Shown: positions 52,252 to 62,563 of the stretch, piece after piece
Position numbering within the stretch: position 1 is the first letter of the stretch
Layout of the letters: the number at the start of each line of letters is the position of its first letter
From: Thermomicrobiales bacterium
Lineage (GTDB): Bacteria; Chloroflexota; Chloroflexia; Thermomicrobiales; CFX8
Direction: 5' to 3'
DNA: 64,000 bases
Assembly (NCBI GenBank): GCA_037045155.1
Contig: JBAOIG010000002.1
Location: 574,195-638,194 of the forward strand
Notes under the pieces: model-generated
The model's input: the letters and a program-made list of their open reading frames with translations, nothing else
Databases searched by the model: none
What the model was told of the DNA's origin: nothing
Made by a program: the position numbers and the translations under genes

Positions 52252-52722
52252 TCACCTCGTTCTTCTCGAGTGCCTTGCCACGGCGACCACAGGACGCGAA
52301 CCCGAGCCGCCGTTCGTCGAGGAGAGATGGGTGGAGGAAGATAAAATCTCGTTGGCCGGCAGCCAGATCGTCCCGCGCGGATACAGCCGGAACGTTCGCT
52401 CTAACAACCCGAGCCAGCGACGTTGGGGCAGAATCATCGCGCCAGCACGGTATAACGCATATATTGTGCCACCCCCGCGTGTGCGACAAACAACAACCGG
52501 CTGGTCGCGGACAACGTCGTCGATCGGGATCGTCGGGAATGGCGGTATGGCGACATAATCGTATGGTGAGCATCCGGTCCCGGCGACGGGGCCGGGGCAG
52601 ACCGTGATTACCCGGAGTCCGTGCTGGCGCTTCTCCGCCCAGAGAGCCTCCCCGAATCGAAGGAGGAACGCCTTGGTGGCGGCGTAGACTGCGGGAGAGA
52701 TGGCATCGACGCGCTCCTGAGG
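52252..52722 (-). pseudogene. Short-chain dehydrogenase remnant, 5' half missing
   Basis: Minus-strand frame 52722 to 52252. SPAVYAATKAFLLRFGEALW carries the SDR YxxxK active site, then LRVITVCPGPVAGTG, the usual PG turn. About 130 further residues end in a stop at 52252. The Rossmann GxxxGxG and Ser-containing N-terminal half are absent: just upstream in the same frame lies the TAG of the LLM gene. It therefore looks like the 3' part of an SDR left after a deletion or recombination. No start or ribosome-binding site remains. The 470-bp gap between the methyltransferase and the LLM gene is otherwise empty. Confidence 0.7.
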
Positions 52723-53742
52723 CTAGCGCAATGGCGACCGTGCCGCAGCGGGCGTCTGGTCGAGAATTTCCAGCACGGGCGCGAACGCCTCGATGCCGGC
52801 CAGGCTGTTCGGCCGGAGCCGCACCTGGACTTCAGAGACGCCAAGCGCGGCGAACACTCGCAGATCGCAAGCCAGCTCCTCCGGCGAGCCGGACAGCGCG
52901 GTGACGTTCAGCTTTGCGAGTCGGGATACGATCCGCTCGGCCTGGCTATTGAATCGAGAACGGAACCGTGTGGCCGCGTTGGATGGCACAGCCTGGACCG
53001 CGATCGAGCGCTCGATAGCGGTGGAGTTCCGGCCAACTTCCGCGCAGGCAGCATTGAGCCGGTCCAGAAACGGGATTGCGGCGGACGGCCGGCTATCGCC
53101 GAAGATGAGCCAGCAGTTCCACCGATCCGCGTGCCGGGCCGCCAGCCGGAGCATGCGGTCGCCGCTTCCTCCCATCATAATCGGCGGGCCGGCCGGTCGC
53201 GGCCCCGGCGGGCGCAGCTCCGCGTTGCTGACCTGGTAGTAGCGGCCGCTGAGATCAGCCGAGCCTTCCCGCAGCATCCCCCGGATGATGGTCAGCGCCT
53301 CCTCGAAGCGTGACGCCCGGTGGTCGAACGGGTAGCCGAACGCCAGGTACTCTGCTTCTCGCCATCCCGCGCCGATGCCGAGGACCAGCCGGCCGCCGCT
53401 GATCTCGTCGACCGTTGCCGCCATCTTCGCCAGCAGTGCCGGCTCGCGGAAGCTGGTCGAGCTGACGAGTGGGCCGAGCTCGACCAGGCTGGTTGTCGCG
53501 GCCAGCGCGGCCAGCAGCGACCAGCACTCCCAGGGTCCGAGCTTCACGACCGGACCGAAGCGCGTCAGGTGGTCGGAGACCCAGAGCGAATCGAACCCGA
53601 CCTCCTCGGCGCGCCGGGCCATCGCCAGGATGTCGGTCCATCTGGGCGTCTGGCCGTCCATGTGGCGCTCGCCGTGGGGGAGGAAGAGCCCGATTCTCAG
53701 CGGCCTCGTGCGAGGGCATGCGGCGTTGGGATCTGTTGGCAT
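52723..53742 (-). CDS. LLM-class F420-dependent-type oxidoreductase
   Basis: 339 aa TIM barrel: LRIGLFLPHGERHMDGQTPR, AEEVGFDSLWVSDHL, VDEISGGRLVLGIGAGWREA and the cofactor-site PIMMGGSGDRMLRLAARHAD are characteristic of the F420-dependent LLM proteins of actinobacteria and Chloroflexota. ATG 53742 is chosen; ATG 53766 is possible. Its stop is directly followed, in frame, by the SDR remnant, which suggests the C-terminus (EILDQTPAAARSPLR) could have been altered by the same event. Substrate unknown. Confidence 0.82.
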   Translation of the reverse strand: MPTDPNAACPRTRPLRIGLFLPHGERHMDGQTPRWTDILAMARRAEEVGFDSLWVSDHLTRFGPVVKLGPWECWSLLAALAATTSLVELGPLVSSTSFREPALLAKMAATVDEISGGRLVLGIGAGWREAEYLAFGYPFDHRASRFEEALTIIRGMLREGSADLSGRYYQVSNAELRPPGPRPAGPPIMMGGSGDRMLRLAARHADRWNCWLIFGDSRPSAAIPFLDRLNAACAEVGRNSTAIERSIAVQAVPSNAATRFRSRFNSQAERIVSRLAKLNVTALSGSPEELACDLRVFAALGVSEVQVRLRPNSLAGIEAFAPVLEILDQTPAAARSPLR

Positions 53743-53823
53743 GCCATGCTCCAATGCACAACGCATGTTCGCCTGGTCGATCCACAGCCCATCCTACCCG
53801 GTTCTGCTCCGGCGTCCAGCGTC

Positions 53824-54804
53824 CTATTGCGGGCCGTTCGCGCGAACCCAGTTCAGGTAGATAGCGACGCCCTCGTCGAGCGGCGTGCTCGGCGCCCAGC
53901 CGAAGTCGGCAAGGATGCGGTCGTTCTTCGGGCGTGGGCCGCGTGGCGCGTCGCGCAGCGGAGTGTTGGCCTCGTCTTCCGGCACGAGCCGGTACTCGAT
54001 CTCCGGCCAGGCGCGCTTGAACGCCGCGAGCATTTCGCCGATCGAATATTGCCGGCCACAGGTGATCGAGTAAACGTCGTGCGGCAGGTTCGGAGTGGCC
54101 CAGGCGCGAACGATTCCTTCGGCGATGTCCTCGACGAATGTCCAGTCGTGGTACGGCCCGTCCAGGCTGGCCACGCGCAGCTCCTCGCCGGCTGCTAGCA
54201 CCCTCAGCATCTCGCGGAGCTCGGTTGCCCCTACGTAGCCCGGTGTGTCACGTTCCATCGGGCCGTAGACGTTCGCTGGCCGCATCGAGACGATGTCCAG
54301 CCCGAACAGCTCCTTGTAGCGCATCGCGATCCGCTCGCTGGCGTACTTCGTGATCCCATAGAGGTTCGTGGTCCGGCTGGGCGCGTCCTCGTCGATCGTT
54401 TCTCCAGTGTGCCCGCTGCCCCAGACAGCGCCGGAGCCGACATAGACGAATCGCTCGAAGCCAGGCAGGGCACGGGCAGCCTCGAGGGCATTGATCGTTC
54501 CGCCGAGGTTGACATCGATCACCCGTCGCGGCTCCTTCTGCTCGCGCCAGAGACGTGGGGTGATCGCGGCCGTGTGGATGATCCTCGTGACGCCGGCCTC
54601 CTGGGCGATATCCAGCAGGTGCTCACCGTCGGTGACATCGCCATGGACGAAGGTGACGTTGGCGACCGCGTCATCCAGGTGCTCGCGCAGGACATCGTCG
54701 ACTGGCATCAGGTCGTACGAGATAACGCGCTCGCCGCGTTGCGCAAGCTGGCGCAGGACAAAGCTGGGAACCCACCCGTTCCCACCGGTCAGAAGCGTCG
54801 TCAC
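53824..54804 (-). CDS. NAD-dependent epimerase/dehydratase (extended SDR)
   Basis: 326 aa nucleotide-sugar or similar epimerase/reductase. Rossmann motif TLLTGGNGWVPSFVLRQLAQ, Ser/Tyr/Lys active site in YVGSGAVWGSG and NLYGITKYASERIAM, and RPANVYGP. The third glycine of GxxGxxG is Pro here (GGNGWVP). GTG 54804 gives the family start, with GAGGA upstream; the longer ORF to 54867 has no fit. Divergent from the FkbH fusion gene (143 bp), so these may share regulation and a pathway. Confidence 0.82.
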   Translation of the reverse strand: MTTLLTGGNGWVPSFVLRQLAQRGERVISYDLMPVDDVLREHLDDAVANVTFVHGDVTDGEHLLDIAQEAGVTRIIHTAAITPRLWREQKEPRRVIDVNLGGTINALEAARALPGFERFVYVGSGAVWGSGHTGETIDEDAPSRTTNLYGITKYASERIAMRYKELFGLDIVSMRPANVYGPMERDTPGYVGATELREMLRVLAAGEELRVASLDGPYHDWTFVEDIAEGIVRAWATPNLPHDVYSITCGRQYSIGEMLAAFKRAWPEIEYRLVPEDEANTPLRDAPRGPRPKNDRILADFGWAPSTPLDEGVAIYLNWVRANGPQ

Positions 54805-54947
54805 GTCGTTTGTTCCTCTCGTCTCGTCGTCGATGGCGCTGGATACCAGTATGCGTCGGCGTGACACAGCGTGGATTGTCGATTGGCGTGATTCCTGCTA
54901 ATCTGGCCAAGCCGCCTCCGAATCGCGGCGAAACGGGAGATCTGCGT

Positions 54948-57831
54948 ATGCGTCATCGCCTTCCCGGTAGCTCCATCCTCGGTCCGGTTTCTGACCTCGC
55001 GACGGTTGCCCTCCTGCTCGCGCCGCTCGTTGTCGCTGCCGCCATCACCGCTGGTCTCGTGGCGTTGGCCGGCCGGGTTATGGCTTGGTCATGGTACCTG
55101 GCGCTCGTCCTCAGTCCCGTGATCTACGTCGTCTGGTTGTGGGTATTCCTGGTCCTCTCCGGGCTCATCGTCGGCGCGATCGGCCGAAGACATCCCAAGC
55201 CGAGATTTCGCGCAATCCCAGGCCAGACACATGTCCGCGCTGTTCTGAAGGATGATCTCGGCGTCATCACCGCGATTGTTTGCTACCGCCGCCTGGCGCT
55301 CGTTCAGGGGTTGCCCTTCATCCACGTGATCAGCGCAATGCCGCTCTTCTTTCGCACGGTCCTGCGGGCGTATTCGCCGTCGGCAACGATCGGGCATGGA
55401 GGCGTGAGCTGGGGCGTCATCTATGACCCCGATCTCACGAGTATCGGCGACCAGGTCGTTATCGGTGGCGGGGCGGTGGTTGTGGCGCACAGCCTGTCGA
55501 TGCGCCCCGACGGGGGATTGGTCTACGTGAGCGCGCCGATACGGATCGGGAACCGCGCGACCATCGGTGGCGAGTCGCGCGTTGGCCTCGGCTGCACGAT
55601 CGAGGATGACGCAATCGTCGAGCCGGGCGCGGTCGTCGCGGCGCTCACCCACATCCCCGCCGGCGAGGTCTGGGGCGGCAATCCGGCGCGCTTCCGGCGC
55701 AAGCGGGACGACCTCGGCCCAGCGCGCTCCCCGGCCGATCAGCCAGTAGCCAGCGTCATGCAACCCAACGGCGCGTATTCGGCGGCGCCCGACGACCTGC
55801 GTCGACTCGTGATCTCCGCGCTCAGTCTCGATGAGCGCGAGACGCCGGCCGATCTGAGCAGCGACACATGTACGGTCTGGGACTCGCTCGGCCAGCTCGC
55901 CATCGCCGCCGCAATCTTCGACCGCTACGGGGTAACGGTCGCCGAGGACGACATCTATAAGCTCAGGTCGCTACACGATGTCGATGATGCGATCCAGGGA
56001 CGATTGGTCCCGGCGACGAGAGAGCATGAGGACGGCGTTGACGCCCCGGTCACACAGCCTGGTGAGTATCTGCCGCTGCCCGATGACCTCGAGATGTTGC
56101 CGTTGCTCGACCATCAGGCTGCGACACGGGCGATCGCTGCCCGCCACGATCCCCCCGTCGCCACCACTCAGCAGATCCCGGTCACCGTCGCGGCGACATT
56201 TGTCGCGCAGCCGCTTGCGCCCGCGCTGCGGCTCTGGGGCGGCGTGATGGGGTTTGACATCGACTGCAGGTTTGCCGACTACGACCAGATCGTCCAGACA
56301 CTGCTCGACCCGTCCGGCCCGTTCGCGAACGGTCTCTCGGTGGTGAACGTCGTCCTGGCGCGACCGGAGGACCTCTGGGCCGGCAACGAGGCCGATACGA
56401 CGGCGCGACTGGATCAGATCGTCGCGGCGCTGGGGCAGTCTGTCGCGGCGCGAGGGGCGAGCGAGCTGCTGGTCGGGACGCTGCCGCCGGCCGTGTCGGC
56501 ATTTTCCCCGCTGGCCAACGCCGATACTGCCTGGCTGCGCCATCAGTGGCACACGCGGATCGGCGGGCTGCCCGGCGTTGGCTGGTTCGACTTCGCGGAG
56601 GTCGTCGAGCATATCGGGGTCGAGCGAGCGCGAGATAGCGCCAGCGAATCATTGTCGCGCGCGCCGTACTCGCCACTCCTCTACCAGGAGCTCGGCATCG
56701 CGCTGGCCCGCCACGTCCGCTCGCGGCGGCGCAGCCCGGCCAAGGTGATCGCAGTCGATTGCGACAACACACTCTGGGGTGGGGTTGTTGGCGAGGTCGG
56801 GCTGGACGGAATCGAGCTCGGCGAGGATGGCCCCGGGCGCGCCTACCAGCTTCTTCCAGCAGCAGCTGAAGCGGCTCAAGGAGCGGGGCATCCTGCTTGC
56901 GGTGGTCAGCCGCAACGAGGAGGCGGATGTCCTGGAGGTGTTCGAGCGCCACCCCGGCATGGTGCTCCGGCCGGACGACATCGCGACCTGGAGCGTCAAC
57001 TGGCGCCACAAGTCGGAGAACCTGCGCTCGCTCGCCGAGGAGATGAACCTGGGGCTGGACAGCTTTGTGTTTCTGGACGATGACCCGGCGGTCCGGGCGG
57101 AAGTGGCAGCGCGCGCGCCGGAGGTCCACGTCGTCCCCTTGCCGAGCCGCGCGACGGGATACGCCGAGGCGCTCGCGCGGCTCTGGCTATTCGATGGCGC
57201 CCAGGCGACGGATGTGGACGCGGCGCGGACGCAAATGATGCAGGAGGAAGGACGACGCAAGCGCGAATCGACGGCAGCCGCCAGCATCGACGAGTTCCTC
57301 GCCGGGCTGGACCTGCGGGTCGAGATGCGACCGCCGGAGGACACTGAGTGGGCGCGTGTCGCTCAACTCACCCAGCGCACCAATCAGTTCAACCTGTCGT
57401 TGAAGCGTCGCACCGTCGAGGAAGTCCGGGCATTGGCCGGCGAGGAGGCGGTTCTTGTCTTGAAGGCGGCCGACCGGTTCGGAGATTACGGCCTCGTCGG
57501 GGTGGTATTCGTCCGGACGCCGGACGCGGCCCGCTCGGCCGAAATTGACACGCTGCTGATGAGCTGTCGGGCACTCGGCCGGGGCGTCGAGGATGCGTTC
57601 CTCGCTGGCATGGCGGCGCTAGCCGCCGGCCAGGGAGCAACAACCCTGGTCGCGCCATACGTCGAAGGAAAGCGCAACGCGATGGTGCTGGACTACCTGC
57701 GACGCAGTGGATTCACCGAGCAGGGCTCCGGAGCATGGACGCTCTCGATCGTCGATCCGCCCTCACTGCCGGCCCACGTCCAGTTCGATAGCCCCTTGCT
57801 CGTCACGACCGGCGCTCCCGGGGGCAACTGA
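54948..57831 (+). CDS. Membrane-acyltransferase-ACP-FkbH fusion, frameshifted
   Basis: About 960 aa after joining two frames. Order: two membrane helices (about 14-42 and 48-77); a left-handed beta-helix acyltransferase domain (about 145-255, IGDQVVIGGGAVVVAHSLSM, VWGGNPARFRRK); an acyl carrier protein (about 280-350) with the phosphopantetheine Ser 313 in VWDSLGQLAIAAA; then FkbH (about 410-960) with HAD nucleophile VIAVDCDNTLWGGV (D604, D606). FkbH proteins load 1,3-bisphosphoglycerate onto an ACP as glyceryl-S-ACP. One extra C at ~56850 breaks the frame (after RAYQ; FFQQQLKRLKERG continues). ATG 54948 has GGGA upstream. Operon with the methyltransferase 13 bp downstream. Confidence 0.85.
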
Positions 57832-57844
57832 AAGGATCGTCTTG

Positions 57845-58813
57845 ATGGAGACAGTGTCTTGCCTGCTCTGCGGATACCCAGGGAGCACGGTGCGCGTGAC
57901 TGGGTGGGATCGTATGTGCAATGTGCCGGGGGTGTACACGCTGGTCGAATGCGACCGATGCGGCTTCCTCTACCTGTCGCCGCGCCCCGATGCGGAGGAG
58001 ATCAAGCGTCACTATCCGGAGGAGTACCCGTTCTACGCATCGTTCTTCGACCAATCCTCCTACATCAAGTCGATCGGTGTCTATGAGCTGACCAAGCGCG
58101 CCCAGCAGGTGCTCGACGCGGTGAGTGGCGGGCATGACGTGCTCGATATCGGCTGTGCCGTCGGCGACTTCCTGTCGATGATGAGCTCGAAGGGCTGGAA
58201 TGTGCGTGGGGTAGAACCCGACCCTGGCGCGGCTGCCTATGCCCGCAAGCGACACGGGATCGACGTGTTCAACGGCTATCTCGAAGAGGCTTCATTCGAA
58301 CCCGAGTCATTCGACGCCGTGACAATGTGGGAGGTTCTTGAGCATACTCCCCAGCCCCTCGATACGCTGCGGCGCGCCTTCGATCTGCTCCGGCCCGGCG
58401 GCGCGATTGTCATGTCGGTGCCAAACCGGGACTCGCTCGAATCAAAGGTGTTTGGGACATACTGGATTGGCAATGACTTCCCACGCCATTTCTCCGTGTT
58501 TTCGCCGAAGCACATGCGTGTGGCGCTGAGCTCGGCTGGATTCGTCGAGCCGCGAATCATCAGCCAGCGTGGCCGTCTGGGGGCGATGCATAACGAGATC
58601 GCCTGCGGGCTTGGCAGCATCGACCTCTGGCTACACGCTGGAGACCGCGATCGCGGCGCAAGGCGCATCGCAGATCGCGTCCTGTTGCCGATTGTCACGA
58701 AGCCTGTGGGTGTCGTCCCCATCTTCATTGCGTCGTTGCCGATGTCGGTTGCGATCCGGAAGCTGAACCTCGGGTCGCAGATGATCGCCGTTGCCCACAA
58801 GCCAGCCGCCTGA
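57845..58813 (+). CDS. SAM-dependent methyltransferase with N-terminal zinc ribbon
   Basis: 322 aa. The N-terminus has two cysteine pairs (VSCLLCGYPG, VECDRCGFLYLSPRP), a zinc ribbon typical of sugar and natural-product C-methyltransferases. The SAM domain follows: DVLDIGCAVGDFLSMM, GVEPDPGAAAYARKRHGID and FDAVTMWEVLEHTPQPLDTL. ATG 57845 has AAAGGA at 8 nt. It follows the FkbH fusion by 13 bp, so it probably modifies the same glyceryl or sugar product. Confidence 0.82.
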   Translation: METVSCLLCGYPGSTVRVTGWDRMCNVPGVYTLVECDRCGFLYLSPRPDAEEIKRHYPEEYPFYASFFDQSSYIKSIGVYELTKRAQQVLDAVSGGHDVLDIGCAVGDFLSMMSSKGWNVRGVEPDPGAAAYARKRHGIDVFNGYLEEASFEPESFDAVTMWEVLEHTPQPLDTLRRAFDLLRPGGAIVMSVPNRDSLESKVFGTYWIGNDFPRHFSVFSPKHMRVALSSAGFVEPRIISQRGRLGAMHNEIACGLGSIDLWLHAGDRDRGARRIADRVLLPIVTKPVGVVPIFIASLPMSVAIRKLNLGSQMIAVAHKPAA

Positions 58814-58869
58814 TCTGCCTGGCCCGCGTACACTTCGCTGAATCCGCTTGGCGGAGAGAGGGGTAGCGT

Positions 58870-59117
58870 GTGGCGCTTCGGATCGCGATCGACAACAGGC
58901 TGGAGACTGCCCGGCTGACCTATCCGTTCGAGGCGGGTTGGGTCGAGCAAGGAGGAGTTTCCCTTGTCGCGGGCCTGACCTCGACCCGGGCGGCCGAGGT
59001 GGATATCGCCCTGCTCGACAGCGTTTCGGCGCTCTCGATGCTGGCGAATTTCGCCGTCCTGTCCTGATCTGGCGCTTGTCGCCCGGCGGGCGACGATGCT
59101 GACGCTGGCGAGTGCCG
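58870..59117 (+). CDS. MqnA/MqnD-like periplasmic-binding-fold protein, truncated
   Basis: Only ~82 codons remain. LRIAIDNRLETARLTYPFEA and TSTRAAEVDIALLDSVSALS are like the N-terminal lobe of the MqnA/MqnD (futalosine menaquinone pathway) family. Frame breaks at 59065 by one extra T: removing it gives VLSDLALVARRATMLTLAS. It then ends where the sequence turns into alphaproteobacterial DNA (about 59115). GTG 58870 with GGAGAG upstream. The truncation is probably artificial. Confidence 0.55.
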
Positions 59118-59135
59118 CGCGGCCGCGCCGACCTC
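59060..59135. other. Probable assembly join between two genomes
   Basis: Left of ~59115 the plus strand encodes a Chloroflexota-type MqnA-like protein; right of it the minus strand encodes the C-terminus of an alphaproteobacterial-type lipid kinase (VELKVHHGALRVIVPKSR). Neither gene is complete or ends in a natural stop here. Indel density rises sharply from 59065 onward. Confidence 0.8.
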
Positions 59136-60046
59136 GACTTCGGCACGATCACCCGCAGCGCCCCGTGATGCACCTTGAGCTCCACCCGCTTCGAGGTCGA
59201 TCAGTTCGCCGTCTATCACCGCCTTGGCCGAGGCCTTGCGGCGCGGGAAGATGAGCGTCAGCTCGCGTGCACTTCCTTTTCCGACACCAGCGGATGCTGC
59301 TTCCAGGTGCCGAACGGCAGCGTGACCACCAGCCGGGCCAGTTCGGCCGGCGGCATGGGCTTGACCACGTAGACGCCGAGCACACCCTGGTCGACCTGTC
59401 TCGGCATAGGGCATGTGCCCCTCGCCCATGCACGTTGTTGGAGACCGCGATCGCCGCCGCCTTGCGCTGTTTCGATGCGCGTGCGCAGTGCGGATCTCCG
59501 CTTCGAACACCAGCGGCCGCGACAGCAGCCTCGGCAACGGCGCGGAGGCTGGCCAGCATCTTGCCCCAGCGGCTGCGATAGGGCAGCCCCTCGCGAATCC
59601 TGCACCAGCCGCGAGTGCAGCCCGACCGAGAACTGGTGCACGAACGGCCGGCCGTTGGCGGTGGCGATATCGACCGCGACCGACCTCGCCCCCGGCCAGT
59701 GGCTTCGAGCGCGGCATCGAGGTTGAGCGGGATGCTGCAGCGAGCGGGCGAACAGGTTCATCGTGCCGCCGGGCAGCACGGCAAGCGGCATCTCGTGCTT
59801 GAAGCAGATGCGCGGCGGCAGCCGAGATGGTGCCGTCGCCGCCGCCGGCGAGCAGTGCCGTCCGAGGCCGGATCGCTGGCCGCCCGCTCGAGCTCGCGCG
59901 ATCAGGTCCTCGCCCTCGCACGATCGCGGCACTCGAGCGAATGGCCGTGCGCGGCGAACACCTGCTCGCGCATTGGCGGCGAACGCCGCCGTGTCCATGG
60001 TGCGGAAGGTGCCGCCGTTCTTGTTGATGACGCCGATGAAATGCAT
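59115..60046 (-). CDS. Diacylglycerol kinase-like lipid kinase (YegS/LCB5 type), multiply frameshifted
   Basis: Segments in different minus frames assemble to a ~310-aa lipid kinase. Start MHFIGVINKNGGTFRTMDTA at 60046; nucleotide-site ALLAGGGDGTISAAA; PLAVLPGGTMNLFARSL; IATANGRPFVHQFSVGLHS; KPMPPAELARLVVTLPFGTW; AVIDGELIDLEAG; VELKVHHGALRVIVP. At least five indels are needed. The end runs into the join. It would phosphorylate a lipid hydroxyl. Alphaproteobacterial style, unlike the genes to its left. Confidence 0.65.
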
Positions 60047-60099
60047 GCTGCCCCTGCCGCTGTTTCGCCTCTGGCAACGGCCGGAGGTGCCGTCGCGGT

Positions 60100-61537
60100 T
60101 CCTCGATCAGCCTCTGGACGACTCTCGAGGTTGGGCAGGTGCACCAGCACCGACGGTGCCGCCGCCCGGTCGCGCGTCCGTAATCGGCGCGTGCCGCCGA
60201 ACTGCCGCGCCAGCTGCTTGATGATCAACCGCGCCGAGCCCGCTCCGAGCGCGCCGATACGGCCTCGGCGAGGCCGAGGCCCGCCCCGTCATCCTCGACG
60301 CCGAGCCGCGCGCCTGCCGTCGTCGCCGCGATCGAGCCGGATCCAGATCCTGCCCGCCCGTCCGTCGGCGAAGGCGTGCTTGATGGCGTTGGTGACCAGC
60401 TCGCTGACCACGATGCCCAGCGTCGTCGCGTCGCGCGCCGGGATCACCAGCGGCTCGAAGTCGCTGATGGAATGCGATGCGGTCGCTCGGCCGGCACCGA
60501 TTCGCGCGAGGTCACCGACCACGGCGTCGAGGAACTCGGCGGCATTGGTGGTCTCGAGATCGGCGCCCAGCCGCAGCCGCCGGTGGCCGGAGGCGATGGC
60601 CTGCACCCGGCCCTGCGCCGCCTCGAGCGCATTGCGAACCTCCTCGGACTGGCTGCGCGCCAGCTGCAGGCCGAGCAGCGACGAGACCGTCGCCAGCGAG
60701 TTGCCGATCCGGTGATTGGTGTCCTGCAGCAGCGTTTCGAGCCGCGCCCGCTCCCGCTCGGCCCGCTCGCGGGCCTCCTCGACCTCGGCGGTCCGCGCGC
60801 CTGGACATGCGCCTCGAGTTGCTCGTTCAGTGACGACCAGCGCGGTCTCGCTGTTGCGGCGAGCGCCGCGACCTGCCGCTGGGCGCGCGGCGAACAGCGC
60901 ATAGGCAAGGACGCCCGCCGCCGCGAGGGCGGCGACGATGGCCGCGCACCAGCCCCTGGCGATACCCTGCCATCTGCGCGTTGCGCTCGACTAGCCTTGC
61001 GTCCTCCTCGGCGATGAAGCTGCGCAGCGTGTCGCGGATCGCAGTCCATGAGCGCCTGGCCCTCACCGGAACGGGCGATGGCCAGCGCATCGTCGACATC
61101 GCCGCGCCGACGTCAGTTCGATGGTGCTGCGCCAGCTCCTGCCCGCTTGGCCAGTGATCTCGGGCTGCCATGCCCTCGATCCGCAGTCGCTGCGACGGGT
61201 TGTCCCGGATCACGTCGCAGCGAGTCTCTGGTAGGTTTCCGCCATGGTGGCGACCGCCCGGTTGTAGGGCTCGAGATAGGCTCTGGTCCTGCGTCAGGAG
61301 GTAGCCGCGCTGCCCGGTCTCGGCGTCGACCAGCGCCAGCATCAGCTCGCGGGCCTGCCGCCGCACTTCGTAGGTCTGCGCGATATCGGCGAGCTGGCTG
61401 TCGACGGTCCGCACCAGGAACAGCGAGGCAGCGGCACGCCACCAGCACCAGCAGCCATCGACACCACGATGGCGAGGCGGCGCACGGGTCCGAATCGAAC
61501 CGGACGAACAGCGCCGGTCTGCGGTGACGTCAGTCAT
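60100..61537 (-). CDS. HWE/HisKA_2 histidine kinase with CHASE3 input, multiply frameshifted
   Basis: Assembled across frames: one N-terminal membrane helix (SLFLVRTVDSQLADIAQTYE starts the CHASE3 domain, with VDAETGQRGYLLTQDQSLSR), an acidic linker with a second helix, then a HisKA_2 region with the phospho-His in DTNHRIGNSLA, AIASGHRRLRLGADLETTN and VSELVTNAIKHAFADGRAGR (ATP site N box). Many indels. Kinases of this type commonly phosphorylate PhyR in the alphaproteobacterial general stress response, which fits the neighbouring phyR, nepR and ecfG. 5' start is taken at ATG 61537; the 3' limit is approximate. Confidence 0.7.
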
Positions 61538-61651
61538 CGGCGCACGGACCTTCGAGACTCGAGGAGAAGCGGCACGCCTGCCCACAGCGGGCAGCCACCA
61601 GCACTTCCCTCACCCTAGCCGTCCCCGGTGGCGACAATGCGGCCCGTTCCG

Positions 61652-62414
61652 TCAAATCAACGGCCGCCTCTGCTCGCCCAGGCCTGCCCCATCCGGCCAC
61701 CTCGCGCAGATCCTGGCTCGTCGAGCACCTCGCAGGCGCGGTCGTGCCAGCGGATCAGCTTGCGGTCGGCGAGCTTTCGCAGCGTCTTGTTGGTGTGGAC
61801 GATCGACAGCCCGAGCGTGTCGGCGACATGCTGCTGGGTGATCGGGATCAGCAGGCGCTTCTCGTCGGTCAGGCCGACCTGCGCCGGCGCGCTGGTAGAG
61901 GAAGGCGATGAGATAGGCCGCACGCTCCATGCGCGCTGCGGCGGCCCGACGCTCAGCAGGTTCTCGTCGAGCATGCGCTCCTCGCGCGAGGCGAGCCAGG
62001 TGACGTCGAAGGCGAGGCCGGGCTGGTTGCGGAACAGCTTCGGCAGGCTGTCGCGCTGGAACACGCACAGCACCACCGGCGACAGCGACTCCACCGAATG
62101 CTCCATCTCGCCGATGACCGAGCCCTGCAGGCCCACCAGATCGCCAGGCAGCAGGTAGTTGAGGATCTGCCGCCGCCCGTCCTCGAGCGTCTTGTAGCGG
62201 AACGCCCAGCCCGACAGCAGCGTGAACAGCTGGGCGCTGTGCGCTGCCTTCGGACGAGGATCATCGAGCCGGCCTCGGCCACCAGTTCGCCGCGCTTGAA
62301 GCCGGAGACGAACTTCAGTTCCTCGGGCGTGAACGGCACGAAAGTGCTGCATTGCCACGCAAGCGGACATGCTTCGCAGGGAACGCGACGGGCGGTGGCG
62401 GGGGTCAGGGACAT
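61652..62414 (-). CDS. Crp/Fnr-family regulator with N-terminal cysteines, frameshifted
   Basis: About 250 aa joined across frames. VPCEACPLAWQCSTFVPF at the N-terminus recalls the cysteine cluster of FNR/FixK-like proteins. The cyclic-nucleotide-like beta-roll follows (GELVAEAGSMIL, YLLPGDLVGLQGSVIGEMEH). The C-terminal HTH is LIPITQQHVADTLGLSIVHT and NKTLRKLADRKLIRW. ATG 62414. At least three indels. Such regulators sense oxygen or redox; the position next to the stress locus hints at linked control. Confidence 0.7.
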
Positions 62415-62563
62415 CGCTCACGGCTGGGTTCCCCGCCACAATCCGTTGCCGAATGCGCCAGCATAACGCCAGCGCGTCCGACGCGGTTGCGCGCCGGACG
62501 CATGTCATTTTTTAAATGACCAGCTGAGGCTCGCTGCAGCAATGCCAGGCCAATACCAGCGTC

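Noticed and set aside
61480..61500. tRNA T-arm-like sequence near GGGTCCGAATC
   Set aside because: It lies inside the histidine kinase coding region and has no acceptor or anticodon stem around it. No tRNA or rRNA genes were found anywhere in the window.
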